A stretch of DNA of 19,446 nt from Methanobacterium sp. (GTDB lineage: Archaea > Methanobacteriota > Methanobacteria > Methanobacteriales > Methanobacteriaceae), in assembly GCA_015661405.1 (NCBI GenBank), contig JACWMK010000040.1:1-19446 (forward strand), written 5' to 3'. This document shows positions 1 through 7,996 of this stretch, in pieces. The position numbers and the translations under genes were made by a program. The notes below the pieces were generated by a model. It was not told the DNA's origin and did not search any database. It worked only from the letters and a program-made list of their open reading frames with translations. Each line of letters starts with the position of its first letter. The stretch's first letter is position 1.

Positions 1-197
1 ATCTTAGTCTTTAATCGGTTAAATATATTTATTTCACGGAATACGGTGTTATATTATAGTAAAATAAGATTTCTATTTTTTATTTAAGAATAATGATACT
101 TAATATTTATTTAAAACTAGTTTTATCTTAAAATATTCTTTTATTTACAAAATTTCAAGTTATATATAAAAAAATAGAGTTAATAAATAAATTTTTT

Positions 198-623
198 TTA
201 AGTTTTAGCTTGATTTTCTGCTTTAATTATTAAAATGAATAAGTAGAAGTATAATGTGTAAGTGGAGATGAATATCATAGCCATAGCAATTGAAAAACTG
301 TTATTCATTCCTTCTAGGATGAAGATTAAACCTGTTATTATAGCGGATATGATAAATAATGTGGCTATGATTGTTAATTTACTATAAATTGAATTAGTTA
401 CTTTTATACTATAAATAATCATTACAACGGAAATTATTAGGATTAGGAATCCATTTGTGATGTGTGCGAGGACTTCTAATCCTCCGGAGTAATTTAAAAA
501 GTTTAATGGTATTGTTTTAGGTATTACAGCGAATAAGTTAATTACCATTCCTAGCCAGTATTGAATGAATAATAATACTCCAATTATGATCAATAAGTTT
601 TTAAGGGTTTTATAATTCATCAT
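198..623 (-). CDS. Small four-helix membrane protein, function unknown
   Basis: A 141-residue hydrophobic protein with four likely membrane helices, at about residues 8-30, 50-71, 82-103 and 109-134, joined by short loops; the last few residues are polar (ending AENQAKT). No catalytic motif, cysteine cluster or charged pore residue pattern is visible, and I do not recognise the family. There are two consecutive ATG codons (621-623 and 618-620), and no good ribosome-binding site precedes either, only AT-rich sequence. The gene starts 15 bases after the reconstructed stop of the broken winged-helix gene upstream on the same strand, so the two may once have formed a transcription unit. Real coding status is likely because of the length and the clean helix pattern, but the role is unknown. 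Confidence 0.7.
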   Translation of the reverse strand: MMNYKTLKNLLIIIGVLLFIQYWLGMVINLFAVIPKTIPLNFLNYSGGLEVLAHITNGFLILIISVVMIIYSIKVTNSIYSKLTIIATLFIISAIITGLIFILEGMNNSFSIAMAMIFISTYTLYFYLFILIIKAENQAKT

Positions 624-637
624 AAAAAAAAATATTT

Positions 638-1101
638 TTATTTATTTAATTTCTTCCAGTAAATCTGATTATTATGAGTGCGTGATTGACAATAGCCTTT
701 TCTCTCTAAATTACGGAGTAAATATCTAGGGTACTTTCAGTTTCAGGTAATAATAGATATATTTGGGATTGAAAGGAAGTTAAATCAGTTTTAGGTTTAG
801 CAGTTATTGCATCAAAATGTAATTTCACTTTCGTTAATTCCTCAATCTGCTTATCCTGCTTCTGGAGGAGATCTCGTAAATTATTTATCTTATCATCTTT
901 ATTTTTTAATATTCTATCTTTTTCATCAATTTTATTTTGTGATTCTATCTTTAATTCTTTTATAGACTGATTTTCACTTGTTTTTTGAGAGGATTCTTTC
1001 TGACACTTCTTAAGTTGAATTTTTAATTTACTAATCTCAAGAAGACAAGCCTTCACTAATTGTCTTAATTTTTCTCTTTCAGTATCCTTATAGAAAGCCA
1101 T
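638..1101 (-). pseudogene. Coiled-coil winged-helix DNA-binding protein, frameshifted
   Basis: The intact reading frame (706-1101, 131 residues) starts at an ATG and is mostly charged coiled coil from about residue 8 to 95, rich in K, E, Q and D. It then enters what looks like the first helix of a winged-helix domain (residues 107-124, SFQSQIYLLLPETEST) and stops at a TAG at 706-708. In another minus-strand frame, open from 736 to 638, the sequence continues with RYLLRNLERKGYCQSR followed by NQIYWKK, which reads as a recognition helix and wing ending at a TAA. The join needs a frame change between about 709 and 736. The helix expected between the two halves is also missing, so a small deletion is more likely than a single-base error. 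Family and target are not identified. A sequencing error cannot be excluded from this sequence alone. Confidence 0.6.
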
Positions 1102-1205
1102 AACTATTTCACAATTATGATTTATGTAATTATAAACCTTTAAACTTTTAGTAAGTATCCTTAACTTAAATTAATTTACATTAAACTTGAAAGGTATAAA
1201 AGGTT

Positions 1206-1283
1206 AAAAAAAAATAAAATTTAAGTTTTAAAAAAAAAAATTGAAAACCTATTTTTAACAAATATGAGGGGAATAAAAAAAAA
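1206..1283 (-). terminator. Oligo-T terminator after the asd operon
   Basis: Three A runs on the plus strand (1206-1214, 1230-1240 and 1275-1283) read as oligo-T tracts on the minus strand directly after the asd stop codon at 1290. Runs of T without a hairpin are the usual intrinsic termination signal in archaea. The nearest tract begins 7 bases after the stop. Confidence 0.55.
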
Positions 1284-1289
1284 TATATT

Positions 1290-2339
1290 TTATAATATTA
1301 TTTCATTTATCAGTTCCGCATTGAGTATAGAAGCGCCTGCTGCTCCCCTAATAGTGTTATGACCTACTAATATATATTTAAGGGTTTTATTGAAAGTTTT
1401 ATCTTTCCGGATTCTTCCGACGGTTACAGCCATTCCATGTTCAGCGTTACGGTCCATGCGTGGTTGTGGCCTGTTTTCTTCTTCTCTTATGAGTAATGGT
1501 GCTGCTGGTGCGGAGTAGAGGTCAAGTTTTTGAGGTAATCCCTCGAATTCATGGAAAGATCTTTTAACTTCATCAACAATGAATTCTTCATTCATTTCAA
1601 TGAAAACTGCTTCAGTATGCCCATCTAAGACAGCTACTCGATGACAGGAGGCGCTTACACCAAAATTTGCAGGGGTAATAGTATTCCCATCTAATTCACC
1701 AAGTAATTGTAAGGTTTCACTTTCCATTTTTTCTTCTTCGCCACCAATATAGGGCACTAAGTTATCTACAATCGCCATACTGGGTACTCCATTGTATCCT
1801 GCGCCGGATACGGCTTGCATGGTGGAGACGTAAACTTTATCTAGGTTGAATTGATCGTAGAGTGGTTTTAATGTCATAGTTAAAGCGATGGTGGAGCAGT
1901 TAGGATTGGTTACTATGAATCCATCCCATCCCCTGTTTTTACGTTGTAATTCTATTAATTCTAAGTGTTCAGGGTTTACTTCGGGAATAACTAATGGTAC
2001 ATCGGGTTCCATTCGCATTGCAGCGGCATTGGATGCTACTACCATTCCGGCTTCAGCGAATTTGGGTTCAATTACTCTTGCAATGTCTGCGGGTAATGCT
2101 GAAAATACAATGTCTACATCCTTCATTTTTTTAGGGTCAGTTTCGACAATGGTTATGTTGCGGGCTATTTCTGGTATTTTACAGTCTAGATACCAGGTTA
2201 CTGCGTCTTCATATTTTTTATCTGCAGATCTGGGGGAAGCGGTGAGGGTGGTTAATTCGAGATCAGGGTGATCTCCTAATAATTCAATGAAACGTTGCCC
2301 TACCATTCCGGTTGATCCTAGAATTCCTACATTCACCAT
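1290..2339 (-). CDS. asd: Aspartate-semialdehyde dehydrogenase
   Basis: Reduces aspartyl phosphate to aspartate semialdehyde with NADPH, the shared step towards lysine, threonine and methionine; cytoplasmic. The 349-residue protein has the usual archaeal length. The N-terminal nucleotide-binding turn GSTGMVGQRF lies at residues 8-17, the catalytic cysteine is C148 in NPNCST, and the likely catalytic histidine is H233 in SCHRV. The C-terminal NADP loop HNTIRGAAGAS is at about 327-337. The ATG start is preceded by AGGTGA at 2347-2352, a strong ribosome-binding site. It is the last gene of the operon, 40 bases after dapB, and supplies the substrate used by DapA, whose gene is two positions upstream. 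Nothing unusual was seen. Confidence 0.97.
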   Translation of the reverse strand: MVNVGILGSTGMVGQRFIELLGDHPDLELTTLTASPRSADKKYEDAVTWYLDCKIPEIARNITIVETDPKKMKDVDIVFSALPADIARVIEPKFAEAGMVVASNAAAMRMEPDVPLVIPEVNPEHLELIELQRKNRGWDGFIVTNPNCSTIALTMTLKPLYDQFNLDKVYVSTMQAVSGAGYNGVPSMAIVDNLVPYIGGEEEKMESETLQLLGELDGNTITPANFGVSASCHRVAVLDGHTEAVFIEMNEEFIVDEVKRSFHEFEGLPQKLDLYSAPAAPLLIREEENRPQPRMDRNAEHGMAVTVGRIRKDKTFNKTLKYILVGHNTIRGAAGASILNAELINEIIL

Positions 2340-2379
2340 AAATTAATCACCTATTTTTATTAATATTATTTTTTTCTTT

Positions 2380-3201
2380 TTATTTTAAGCCGAGTACATC
2401 TGCCATGTCACTTACTTTACCTTCTTCTGCTTGGGGTATATATCTTATGGCTTTTATTACTCCATTTACGAATGCTTGCCGACTACTGGCTCGGTGTGTT
2501 ACTTCTAAGCGTTCACCATCACCAGCAAATAGCACAGTATGGTCACCGACAATGTCTCCGCCACGTATGGAATGCATTCCTATTTCATTGGTGGTTCTCT
2601 CTCCAGTTAATCCTTGTCTTCCGTAGATGCATGTTTTCTTCTTTTCATCTTCTAATTCATCTTTGATTATTTGGAAGGCTTTAACTGCGGTTCCACTGGG
2701 TGCATCAACTTTATGCTTATGATGAGCTTCAATTATTTCTATATCATACTCTGATAGTAGAGGTGCTAAATCTTTTATTACTTTGAAGAATACATTAACC
2801 CCTATTGCCATGTTGGGAGCTATTACTGCTTTTACTTTATATTGTTGTATAGCTTCTTTTATTATATTCATTTGGTCATCGGTGAAACCGGTGGTTCCTA
2901 TTACTAAATTTACATTGTTAATCGCTGCTGTTTTTATTGTATTTACCGCGGCTTCGGCTATGGTGAAATCCACTAATATGTCGGATTTAACCTTTTTTAG
3001 AATGTCATTTAGTTTATTGGCAGGGGTGATTTTAATTCCAATATTCCCTATTCCAATTACTTCTCCAATATCTTTTCCTTCGAGTGGAGTGTCGGGTGAT
3101 TCTATTGCTGCTACAATAGTCATGTCATCCTGTTTTTGGATGGTTTTAATGATTTTACTACCCATTCTACCTGCTGCACCAGTTACCGTGACTTTAAACA
3201 T
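2380..3201 (-). CDS. dapB: 4-hydroxy-tetrahydrodipicolinate reductase
   Basis: Reduces hydroxy-tetrahydrodipicolinate with NAD(P)H, the second committed step to diaminopimelate and lysine. The dinucleotide-binding motif GAAGRMG is close to the N-terminus, the IGTTGF loop follows at about residue 101, and the substrate-binding motif EAHHKHKVDAPSGT near residue 158 carries the expected histidine pair and lysine. I place the start at the ATG ending at 3201 (273 residues, MFKVTVTGAAG). A purine-rich site (GGGGAG, 3214-3219) lies 12 bases upstream of it. The other ATG, at 3211-3213, is directly adjacent to that site and would have no spacer; it would add four residues (MNKK). The gap to dapA upstream is about 140 bases, the longest in the operon, so dapB and asd may also have their own promoter. 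Confidence 0.95.
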   Translation of the reverse strand: MFKVTVTGAAGRMGSKIIKTIQKQDDMTIVAAIESPDTPLEGKDIGEVIGIGNIGIKITPANKLNDILKKVKSDILVDFTIAEAAVNTIKTAAINNVNLVIGTTGFTDDQMNIIKEAIQQYKVKAVIAPNMAIGVNVFFKVIKDLAPLLSEYDIEIIEAHHKHKVDAPSGTAVKAFQIIKDELEDEKKKTCIYGRQGLTGERTTNEIGMHSIRGGDIVGDHTVLFAGDGERLEVTHRASSRQAFVNGVIKAIRYIPQAEEGKVSDMADVLGLK

Positions 3202-3341
3202 TTTTTTATTCATCTCCCCTTAATAATATTTCTTTTATAAAATTTTATATTTGAAAGTGAATTCATAAATATTATAAAAAAAATTTAGTGAATTAAAAAG
3301 AAAAATTTGATTTAAGAATTTAAGGACTAATATTTGTTTTT

Positions 3342-4229
3342 TTATATTAGTTTTAAATCTTGGAGAACCTTTTGGAGTTTATTTTTATTCTCTTCCTTCA
3401 GGGAACCTAATGGCATACGTATATGACCTGCTGGACGATTCATTAAGTTTAATGCTTCTTTAGTTGGCACAGGGTTGGATTCTATGAATAATACTTTCAT
3501 TAAATCATATAATTCATAATGAATACGCATTGCTTCAGTGTAATTACCATCTAATGCACTTTGCACTAATTTACTCATTCTAGCGGGGTCAACATTCGCT
3601 AAAACACTGATAACTCCTTTAGCTCCGAGTGATATCATAGGTAAAGTTAGATTATCATTACCAGATATTACACGGAATTCACTATCTACACTTTCTAACT
3701 TCTTCATAATCTGACTTACTTTATCTAAATCTGGATTCGCTTCCTTAATAGCTATAATGTTATCTAATTCCGCTACTTTAGCAATGGTATCCACATCAAT
3801 ATCGGTCCCGGTTCGTGAAGGGACATTATATACTATTAATGGAATGTTAGTGGATTCTGCTAGCATACGATAATGCATATATAATCCATGTGGCTGTGGC
3901 TTATTATAATACGGGGTTATCACTAAAGCTGCATCTGCACCAGCTGATTCAGCATACTTCACCAATCCTAATGCTTCTTTAGATGAGTTACTACCTGCTC
4001 CGGCAATGCATTTAACTCTACCATTAACTTCATCCACCATGATGTCAATCATTTTCCGCTGCTCATCATGAGTTATGGTAGCAGATTCACCAGTGGTTCC
4101 TGCAGCTAATACACCATCTACACCCCGTTCTATTAAATAATTTATATTCTCTCTTATTCCAGTTTCATTTACTTCATCCTTATCGTTGAATGGAGTCACC
4201 ATTGCAACTATTGTACCTTCCAATTTCAT
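3342..4229 (-). CDS. dapA: 4-hydroxy-tetrahydrodipicolinate synthase
   Basis: Condenses pyruvate with aspartate semialdehyde, the first committed lysine step. It is 295 residues long, the normal size for this (beta/alpha)8 aldolase. Active-site residues match the family one for one: T45 and T46 in GTTGES, Y134 and R139 in VYNVPSRT, and Schiff-base lysine K162 in IAIKEA. The start is an ATG whose last bases overlap the lysC stop (ATGA, 4226-4229), which suggests translational coupling. The ribosome-binding site GGTGAGGAG (4239-4247) lies inside the end of lysC with a 9-base spacer. No unusual feature was seen in the protein. Confidence 0.97.
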   Translation of the reverse strand: MKLEGTIVAMVTPFNDKDEVNETGIRENINYLIERGVDGVLAAGTTGESATITHDEQRKMIDIMVDEVNGRVKCIAGAGSNSSKEALGLVKYAESAGADAALVITPYYNKPQPHGLYMHYRMLAESTNIPLIVYNVPSRTGTDIDVDTIAKVAELDNIIAIKEANPDLDKVSQIMKKLESVDSEFRVISGNDNLTLPMISLGAKGVISVLANVDPARMSKLVQSALDGNYTEAMRIHYELYDLMKVLFIESNPVPTKEALNLMNRPAGHIRMPLGSLKEENKNKLQKVLQDLKLI

Positions 4230-5446
4230 TCCAAGACGCTCCTCACCATTCCATAGGCTTTCTTACCATCATTCCAATCCACAAAAATAACTACACTAGT
4301 TTGACTTGAAGAAATCTCTACAATATTAATATGTTTTTTACGTAAAGGCTGGGTTATTCTAGTAATTATACCGGGAGTGTCAATAAAATCCTGACTAGCA
4401 ACTGTAATCATAGCTATTTCCCTACCCAAACTGAGACTGCTTAAATCTTTATTCTCCACCACTACATCATGCAATATCTCATGAGCCTTATCTGCTACGG
4501 ATTTATCCACAAATATCGTTATACTATTTTGACCAGTGGATATACCATAAATATTAATCTTATTATCTGATAATGCTTTCGTGAGGTCGGCTAACACTCC
4601 ACTTTTAGTTAAAATCTCTTCACCCACCACTGCAATAACACTAATGGGTTCTTCATTTAAAGCTGTAGTTTTAATCATTTCATTCTCCGAGGGACCTATA
4701 ATCTCTGTTCCAATAGCTGAGAGATCACCATGCTCATAACCAATAATTTTAGCATTAATTAAGGGATCCTTATATTTCAATGAATAAGGATGTAATACTT
4801 GAGCACCGTGAGTAGCTAAATCCCTCATTTCCTCAACTGATATTTTATCAAGCTTCTTAGCGGATTGAAGCTTGTTAGGATCAGTGGACATTACTCCACC
4901 CACATCAGTTACGATAATCACTTCCTTAGCCTTGAGAGCGTGACCTAATAAGAATGCAGTAATATCACTTCCACCCCTACCGAGGGTAGTTACATTACCA
5001 TTATGATCTTTACCTATAAAACCGCAGAGTACTGGTATAATACCTTGATCTAATAACTTTAAAATCTCCTGTGACTTAATCTCTGTGGCTTCAAAATCTA
5101 CTTTAGCATTTAAATAATTACTATTAGTAATTACAGGCCAATTATCCTTAAATGGATCAAGATATTCAGATTTAACACCCAATGATTCAATAGTGGATGA
5201 GAATATTCTCACACTGGTAACTTCACCCATGGAGACTATTTCAGCTAACTGCTTCTCATTAACTGAGTCACCTATGGATTCATTAACTATACTTAATATC
5301 TCATCAGTGGTTTTATTAATAGCTGACACTACAACCACTATTTTAGAACCTTTCATATACTCTTTGACCACTGATTCGGCTGCTTTTTTAATTTTTTCTC
5401 CACTACCAATGGATGTTCCACCGAATTTGACCACAATTATATCCAA
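4226..5446 (-). CDS. lysC: Aspartate kinase with two ACT domains
   Basis: Phosphorylates aspartate, opening the lysine/threonine/methionine pathway. The 406-residue protein has the N-terminal kinase motif KFGGTS (7-12), a GRGGSDIT motif (157-164) and VTDVGGV (179-185). Two C-terminal ACT domains follow at about 267-330 and 344-405, the usual sites of feedback inhibition by pathway amino acids. The start codon is TTG (5444-5446): a strong GCGGTGA site ends six bases before it, and the translation begins exactly at the canonical MDIIVVKFGG. It follows rps17e after a 52-base AT-rich gap and overlaps dapA by four bases. Which amino acid inhibits it cannot be read from the sequence. Confidence 0.96.
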   Translation of the reverse strand: MDIIVVKFGGTSIGSGEKIKKAAESVVKEYMKGSKIVVVVSAINKTTDEILSIVNESIGDSVNEKQLAEIVSMGEVTSVRIFSSTIESLGVKSEYLDPFKDNWPVITNSNYLNAKVDFEATEIKSQEILKLLDQGIIPVLCGFIGKDHNGNVTTLGRGGSDITAFLLGHALKAKEVIIVTDVGGVMSTDPNKLQSAKKLDKISVEEMRDLATHGAQVLHPYSLKYKDPLINAKIIGYEHGDLSAIGTEIIGPSENEMIKTTALNEEPISVIAVVGEEILTKSGVLADLTKALSDNKINIYGISTGQNSITIFVDKSVADKAHEILHDVVVENKDLSSLSLGREIAMITVASQDFIDTPGIITRITQPLRKKHINIVEISSSQTSVVIFVDWNDGKKAYGMVRSVLE

Positions 5447-5498
5447 TGTGATTCACCGCTTTAAATTAAATAAAAATTAATATAAATTATATTTTTTT

Positions 5499-5681
5499 TT
5501 ATTGACTAACTAATCTAGTGACATAACCTGCTATTTTATTCCTTAAATGTTTAGTGCTAACTGTAGTAAATTCCTCGACTAATTTCTTGTTTTCATCGAA
5601 ATCTTTAGTGAATTTACCCTGATAATTTTCAATTAACTCTTTACTTACTCTTTTTATAAATGATGATCTAATATTACCCAT
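5499..5681 (-). CDS. rps17e: Ribosomal protein S17e
   Basis: A small (60 residues) basic protein matching the archaeal short form of small-subunit protein S17e, with the typical opening GNIRSSFIKRVSKELIE and the KLRN-like segment (HLRNKIAGYVTR) near the end. Its ribosome-binding site GAGAGGT (5689-5695) overlaps the last codons of the chorismate mutase gene, five bases upstream, so the two are translated from one message. Its place inside an amino-acid operon is a known Methanobacteriales arrangement rather than a metabolic link, as far as I know. Confidence 0.93.
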   Translation of the reverse strand: MGNIRSSFIKRVSKELIENYQGKFTKDFDENKKLVEEFTTVSTKHLRNKIAGYVTRLVSQ

Positions 5682-5686
5682 ATTTT

Positions 5687-5980
5687 TTACCTCTCTAAAA
5701 TTTTTTTTTGTTCAATTTTATTTAAATCAGTTAGTATATTCATAATATTTATAAGACTAACCTCATTAATATTCTTCTTTTTAGCTAAAGTTTTAATTTT
5801 ATCTTGGATATAAATTTCTCTATCAGCATCATGAATATCTTTACCTAGAACCATTTTGGCAGAGGCTATATCCGTAGCTAAACTAGTTCTTTTAATTATA
5901 AGATTAATTAATTCATCATCAATTTCATCAATCTTACATCTAGAATCAATTAATAGTTTCAGGGCTTCTGACTTATTCAT
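5687..5980 (-). CDS. aroQ: Chorismate mutase, AroQ class
   Basis: Converts chorismate to prephenate, the branch to phenylalanine and tyrosine. It is a 97-residue all-helical protein of the AroQ fold. Aligning by eye with the E. coli mutase domain, the active-site set is present with a constant offset of three: R14, R31, K42, D51, R54 and E55. The residues corresponding to the C-terminal serine and glutamine are not clear to me. The ATG overlaps the shikimate kinase stop (ATGA, 5977-5980), and the site AAGGTGAT (5987-5994) gives a 6-base spacer. It stands alone with no prephenate dehydrogenase or dehydratase domain, so it is a monofunctional mutase paired with a shikimate-pathway enzyme. Confidence 0.9.
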   Translation of the reverse strand: MNKSEALKLLIDSRCKIDEIDDELINLIIKRTSLATDIASAKMVLGKDIHDADREIYIQDKIKTLAKKKNINEVSLINIMNILTDLNKIEQKKILER

Positions 5981-6858
5981 ATTGTAATCACCTTAGTACC
6001 CTGATTATCAACTTTAGTACTTATAACCTTTCCAGGATAAGATTTCCAAGCATCCATTATTAAAGGGGAGTTGTTATCATCTGCAATCGCTACAAATGAT
6101 GGACCGGTTCCACTAAGACCTGCTGCTACTGCGCCAGCTTCTAACGCATCTAATGCTATATCTGGATTATAATGTAAAGCGGTACAATATAAAAATCCGT
6201 TTAATGTTAATGCTTGATGAATATTACCCTTTAATGCTTCTTTAAAGGCTAATTTAACCCAGGGTGCTAAGAGTTTCATCCTAGCTACATCAGCATCTCT
6301 GGTAAGTGACTTTTTATCAGGCATATATATTAATATATTATGTTCATTCCACTTGTCTCTTCGTATAATTTTACGCTGCAAATTATTAGTGATGGTTAAA
6401 CCTCCCAAATAAGAGGCACTAGCATCATCAAAAGCGCCAGTAATAGTTACTCCCGCTTGTAATGAAGAGTCTACAGCTAAATTAATGATCTCCATATCAT
6501 CTAAACTTATATTAGTATTAGGTTTAATTTCATAGGTATTTAATAAAGCATGGATGGTAGCTAACACTACAGCATTTGAGGTGGCACTGCTACTGGAGAG
6601 GCCGGATGCAATGGGAAGATTAGATTTTGTTTTAACTTTAACTCCACTTTCGATTTGAAATTTCTTTAAAACATTATCTACACAAATTTGCATTAAAGAT
6701 GTATCTACATCTTCTTCAGTTTTACAAGTTATCTTTGAATTAGATGTTAATTCTGCTTCTACTGTAATATAAAGTTGGATACCAAATGCAGAGCCGCAGC
6801 CAGTTGATATGGCATTTATTACTGTAGCTGAACCGGGGGATCTAACCTTTACTTTCAA
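5977..6858 (-). CDS. aroK: Archaeal (GHMP-type) shikimate kinase
   Basis: Phosphorylates shikimate with ATP in the common aromatic pathway. It is not related to the bacterial P-loop AroK/AroL but belongs to the GHMP kinases. Evidence is the phosphate-binding loop PIASGLSSSSATSNA (82-96), the GAFDDASASYLGG segment (141-153) and the C-terminal GLSGTGPS motif (247-254). The length of 293 residues is normal. The start codon is TTG (6856-6858), with AAGGTGAT just upstream (6862-6869); the ATG inside that site is out of frame and stops after two codons. It is the first gene of the seven-gene operon and overlaps chorismate mutase by four bases. The bacterial symbol aroK is used here only by function. 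Confidence 0.93.
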   Translation of the reverse strand: MKVKVRSPGSATVINAISTGCGSAFGIQLYITVEAELTSNSKITCKTEEDVDTSLMQICVDNVLKKFQIESGVKVKTKSNLPIASGLSSSSATSNAVVLATIHALLNTYEIKPNTNISLDDMEIINLAVDSSLQAGVTITGAFDDASASYLGGLTITNNLQRKIIRRDKWNEHNILIYMPDKKSLTRDADVARMKLLAPWVKLAFKEALKGNIHQALTLNGFLYCTALHYNPDIALDALEAGAVAAGLSGTGPSFVAIADDNNSPLIMDAWKSYPGKVISTKVDNQGTKVITI

Positions 6859-7179
6859 AACATCACCTTACTGCAAATATTATTTATTAAATAATCGAAA
6901 AATTTCATATTTATTTAAAAAAATTTTAATAAAATTGTTAGATATTATAGATAAAAGGTGCTAGAATATCAATCAAAAAAACAAATTTTTTAATCTAAAA
7001 AAAAATGTTTTAACCTTTTTTTTAATAAATGAAATTTAACGAGTAAATATTATGTTTATTATTATATATTATATAATTTAAATCCTTTATAAAGATTAAA
7101 TAACATTTTTTTTTTAGAATTAGAATTTAATATCAAAATAATCTGCTATATTTCATTAAAATAAATAAAATTTTTTTTT
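6859..7179. other. AT-rich gap between response regulator and shikimate kinase
   Basis: No gene is visible. A TATA-like stretch at about 6905-6920 (minus-strand TTTAAATAAATATG) could be the promoter of the aroK-asd operon, with the AAGGTGAT ribosome-binding site at 6862-6869 downstream of it. A runs at 6975-6981 and 6997-7005 are oligo-T on the minus strand and could end the response regulator transcript. Otherwise only AT-rich tracts are seen. Confidence 0.4.
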
Positions 7180-7611
7180 TTATTCATCACGGTTAATATG
7201 GTAACTGAATAATCCTTCTAATCCTTTACGTTCAATTGCGTAGTTGATGGATCGTGCTAAGAGTTTTCCGTTGAATTCTCCTTTAACTAGATAGTCCTGT
7301 GCACCTTGTTTTACAGCGTCAATGCCCATTTCTTCATCAGATAATCCGGTTAATATTATTATAGGGAGTTCTGGATGTTTACCGAGGATTTGGAGGAATG
7401 TTTCTAAGCCTTCACTATCTGGTAAATTTAAATCAAGAATAACTACATCAAATTTATTTTCTTCCAGATTTTTTAATCCATCTTCTAATTTAGGGGAATG
7501 AATTAATTTAAATTGAGTGTATTCAGTTTCTTTCAGCATTTCCCGTATGATTAAAGAATCTCCAGGATTATCCTCAACTAATAAAATTTTAATGGTGTCT
7601 CCAGCACTCAT
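7180..7611 (-). CDS. Receiver-only response regulator
   Basis: A 143-residue CheY-like receiver domain without an output domain. The acidic pocket is E13-D14 in LVEDN, the phospho-accepting aspartate is D60 in VVILDLNLPD, the conserved threonine is T88 in ILTG and the lysine is K110 in LVKG. The segment ARSINYAIERK near the end is typical of the receivers that, in methanogen and cyanobacterial proteins, lead into PAS or kinase domains, but here the protein ends about 15 residues later. The ATG start has GGAG and GGGGG purine runs upstream (7615-7627). No histidine kinase or chemotaxis gene lies nearby, so its partner is unknown. A stand-alone phospho-relay or protein-binding regulator is the simplest reading. 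Confidence 0.9.
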   Translation of the reverse strand: MSAGDTIKILLVEDNPGDSLIIREMLKETEYTQFKLIHSPKLEDGLKNLEENKFDVVILDLNLPDSEGLETFLQILGKHPELPIIILTGLSDEEMGIDAVKQGAQDYLVKGEFNGKLLARSINYAIERKGLEGLFSYHINRDE

Positions 7612-7790
7612 ATTTCCCCCTTTCTCCTTTAGAGTTTAATGTTTTTTATGAATAGTATTAAAAATTTTTTGATTATATTGAATTATGGGACTTTCTAGGT
7701 TTTTTTATGTTATTTTATTTTATGATTCACGTTTTTAATATTATTTTGGGTAGGGGTCTTATATTTGCGATAAATTATTATTAAGTAAAG

Positions 7791-7810
7791 CGAAAACTAT
7801 TTAAATTATA
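7791..7810 (+). promoter_or_regulatory. Promoter-like BRE/TATA box upstream of the small ORFs
   Basis: CGAAAACTATTTAAATTATA has an archaeal BRE-like purine stretch followed by a TATA-like core. Transcription would begin about 25 bases on, close to the ATG at 7842, so that first ORF would have a very short leader. This is judged by pattern only. Confidence 0.35.
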
Positions 7811-7841
7811 GTGAAGTAAGGTGTATTAAGATGAATTAAAG

Positions 7842-7996
7842 ATGAATAAAAAAATAGAAAATAAATTCTCAAGTTCCATCGACTTAAAAAATGATAAAGG
7901 AAAAGTATGGGGTGCAGTATTCGTATCAATATCAAAAGAACTCGGAAAAAAGACATCATCTTAATAGATGAAAAATCAGGCACCTACTCCTTTTAA
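7842..7996 (+). pseudogene. Small ORF broken by a one-base slip in an A run
   Basis: From the ATG at 7842 the frame encodes MNKKIENKFSSSIDLKND, then GKVWGAVFVSISKELGKK, then TSS and a stop. At the six-A run near 7952-7957 (GGAAAAAAG), adding one A would continue the frame as KKDIILIDEKSGTYSF and stop at 7994-7996, giving a protein of about 52 residues whose hydrophobic and charged pattern stays protein-like. I do not recognise the family. It is either a decayed gene, a homopolymer sequencing error, or a slippage-controlled gene. The reconstructed end overlaps the start of the next small ORF by 29 bases, a common operon arrangement, which supports the reconstruction. Confidence 0.45.

Noticed and set aside
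1888..2271. Plus-strand open frame of 127 codons inside asd
   Set aside because: Antisense shadow of a clearly identified gene with intact catalytic motifs.
2783..3223. Plus-strand hydrophobic open frame of 146 codons inside dapB
   Set aside because: Antisense shadow; its hydrophobic look comes from reading the complementary strand of an alternating coding pattern.
7801..7983. A 60-residue minus-strand ORF rich in F and L
   Set aside because: It lies antisense to the small plus-strand ORFs, has low-complexity hydrophobic composition and no ribosome-binding site.
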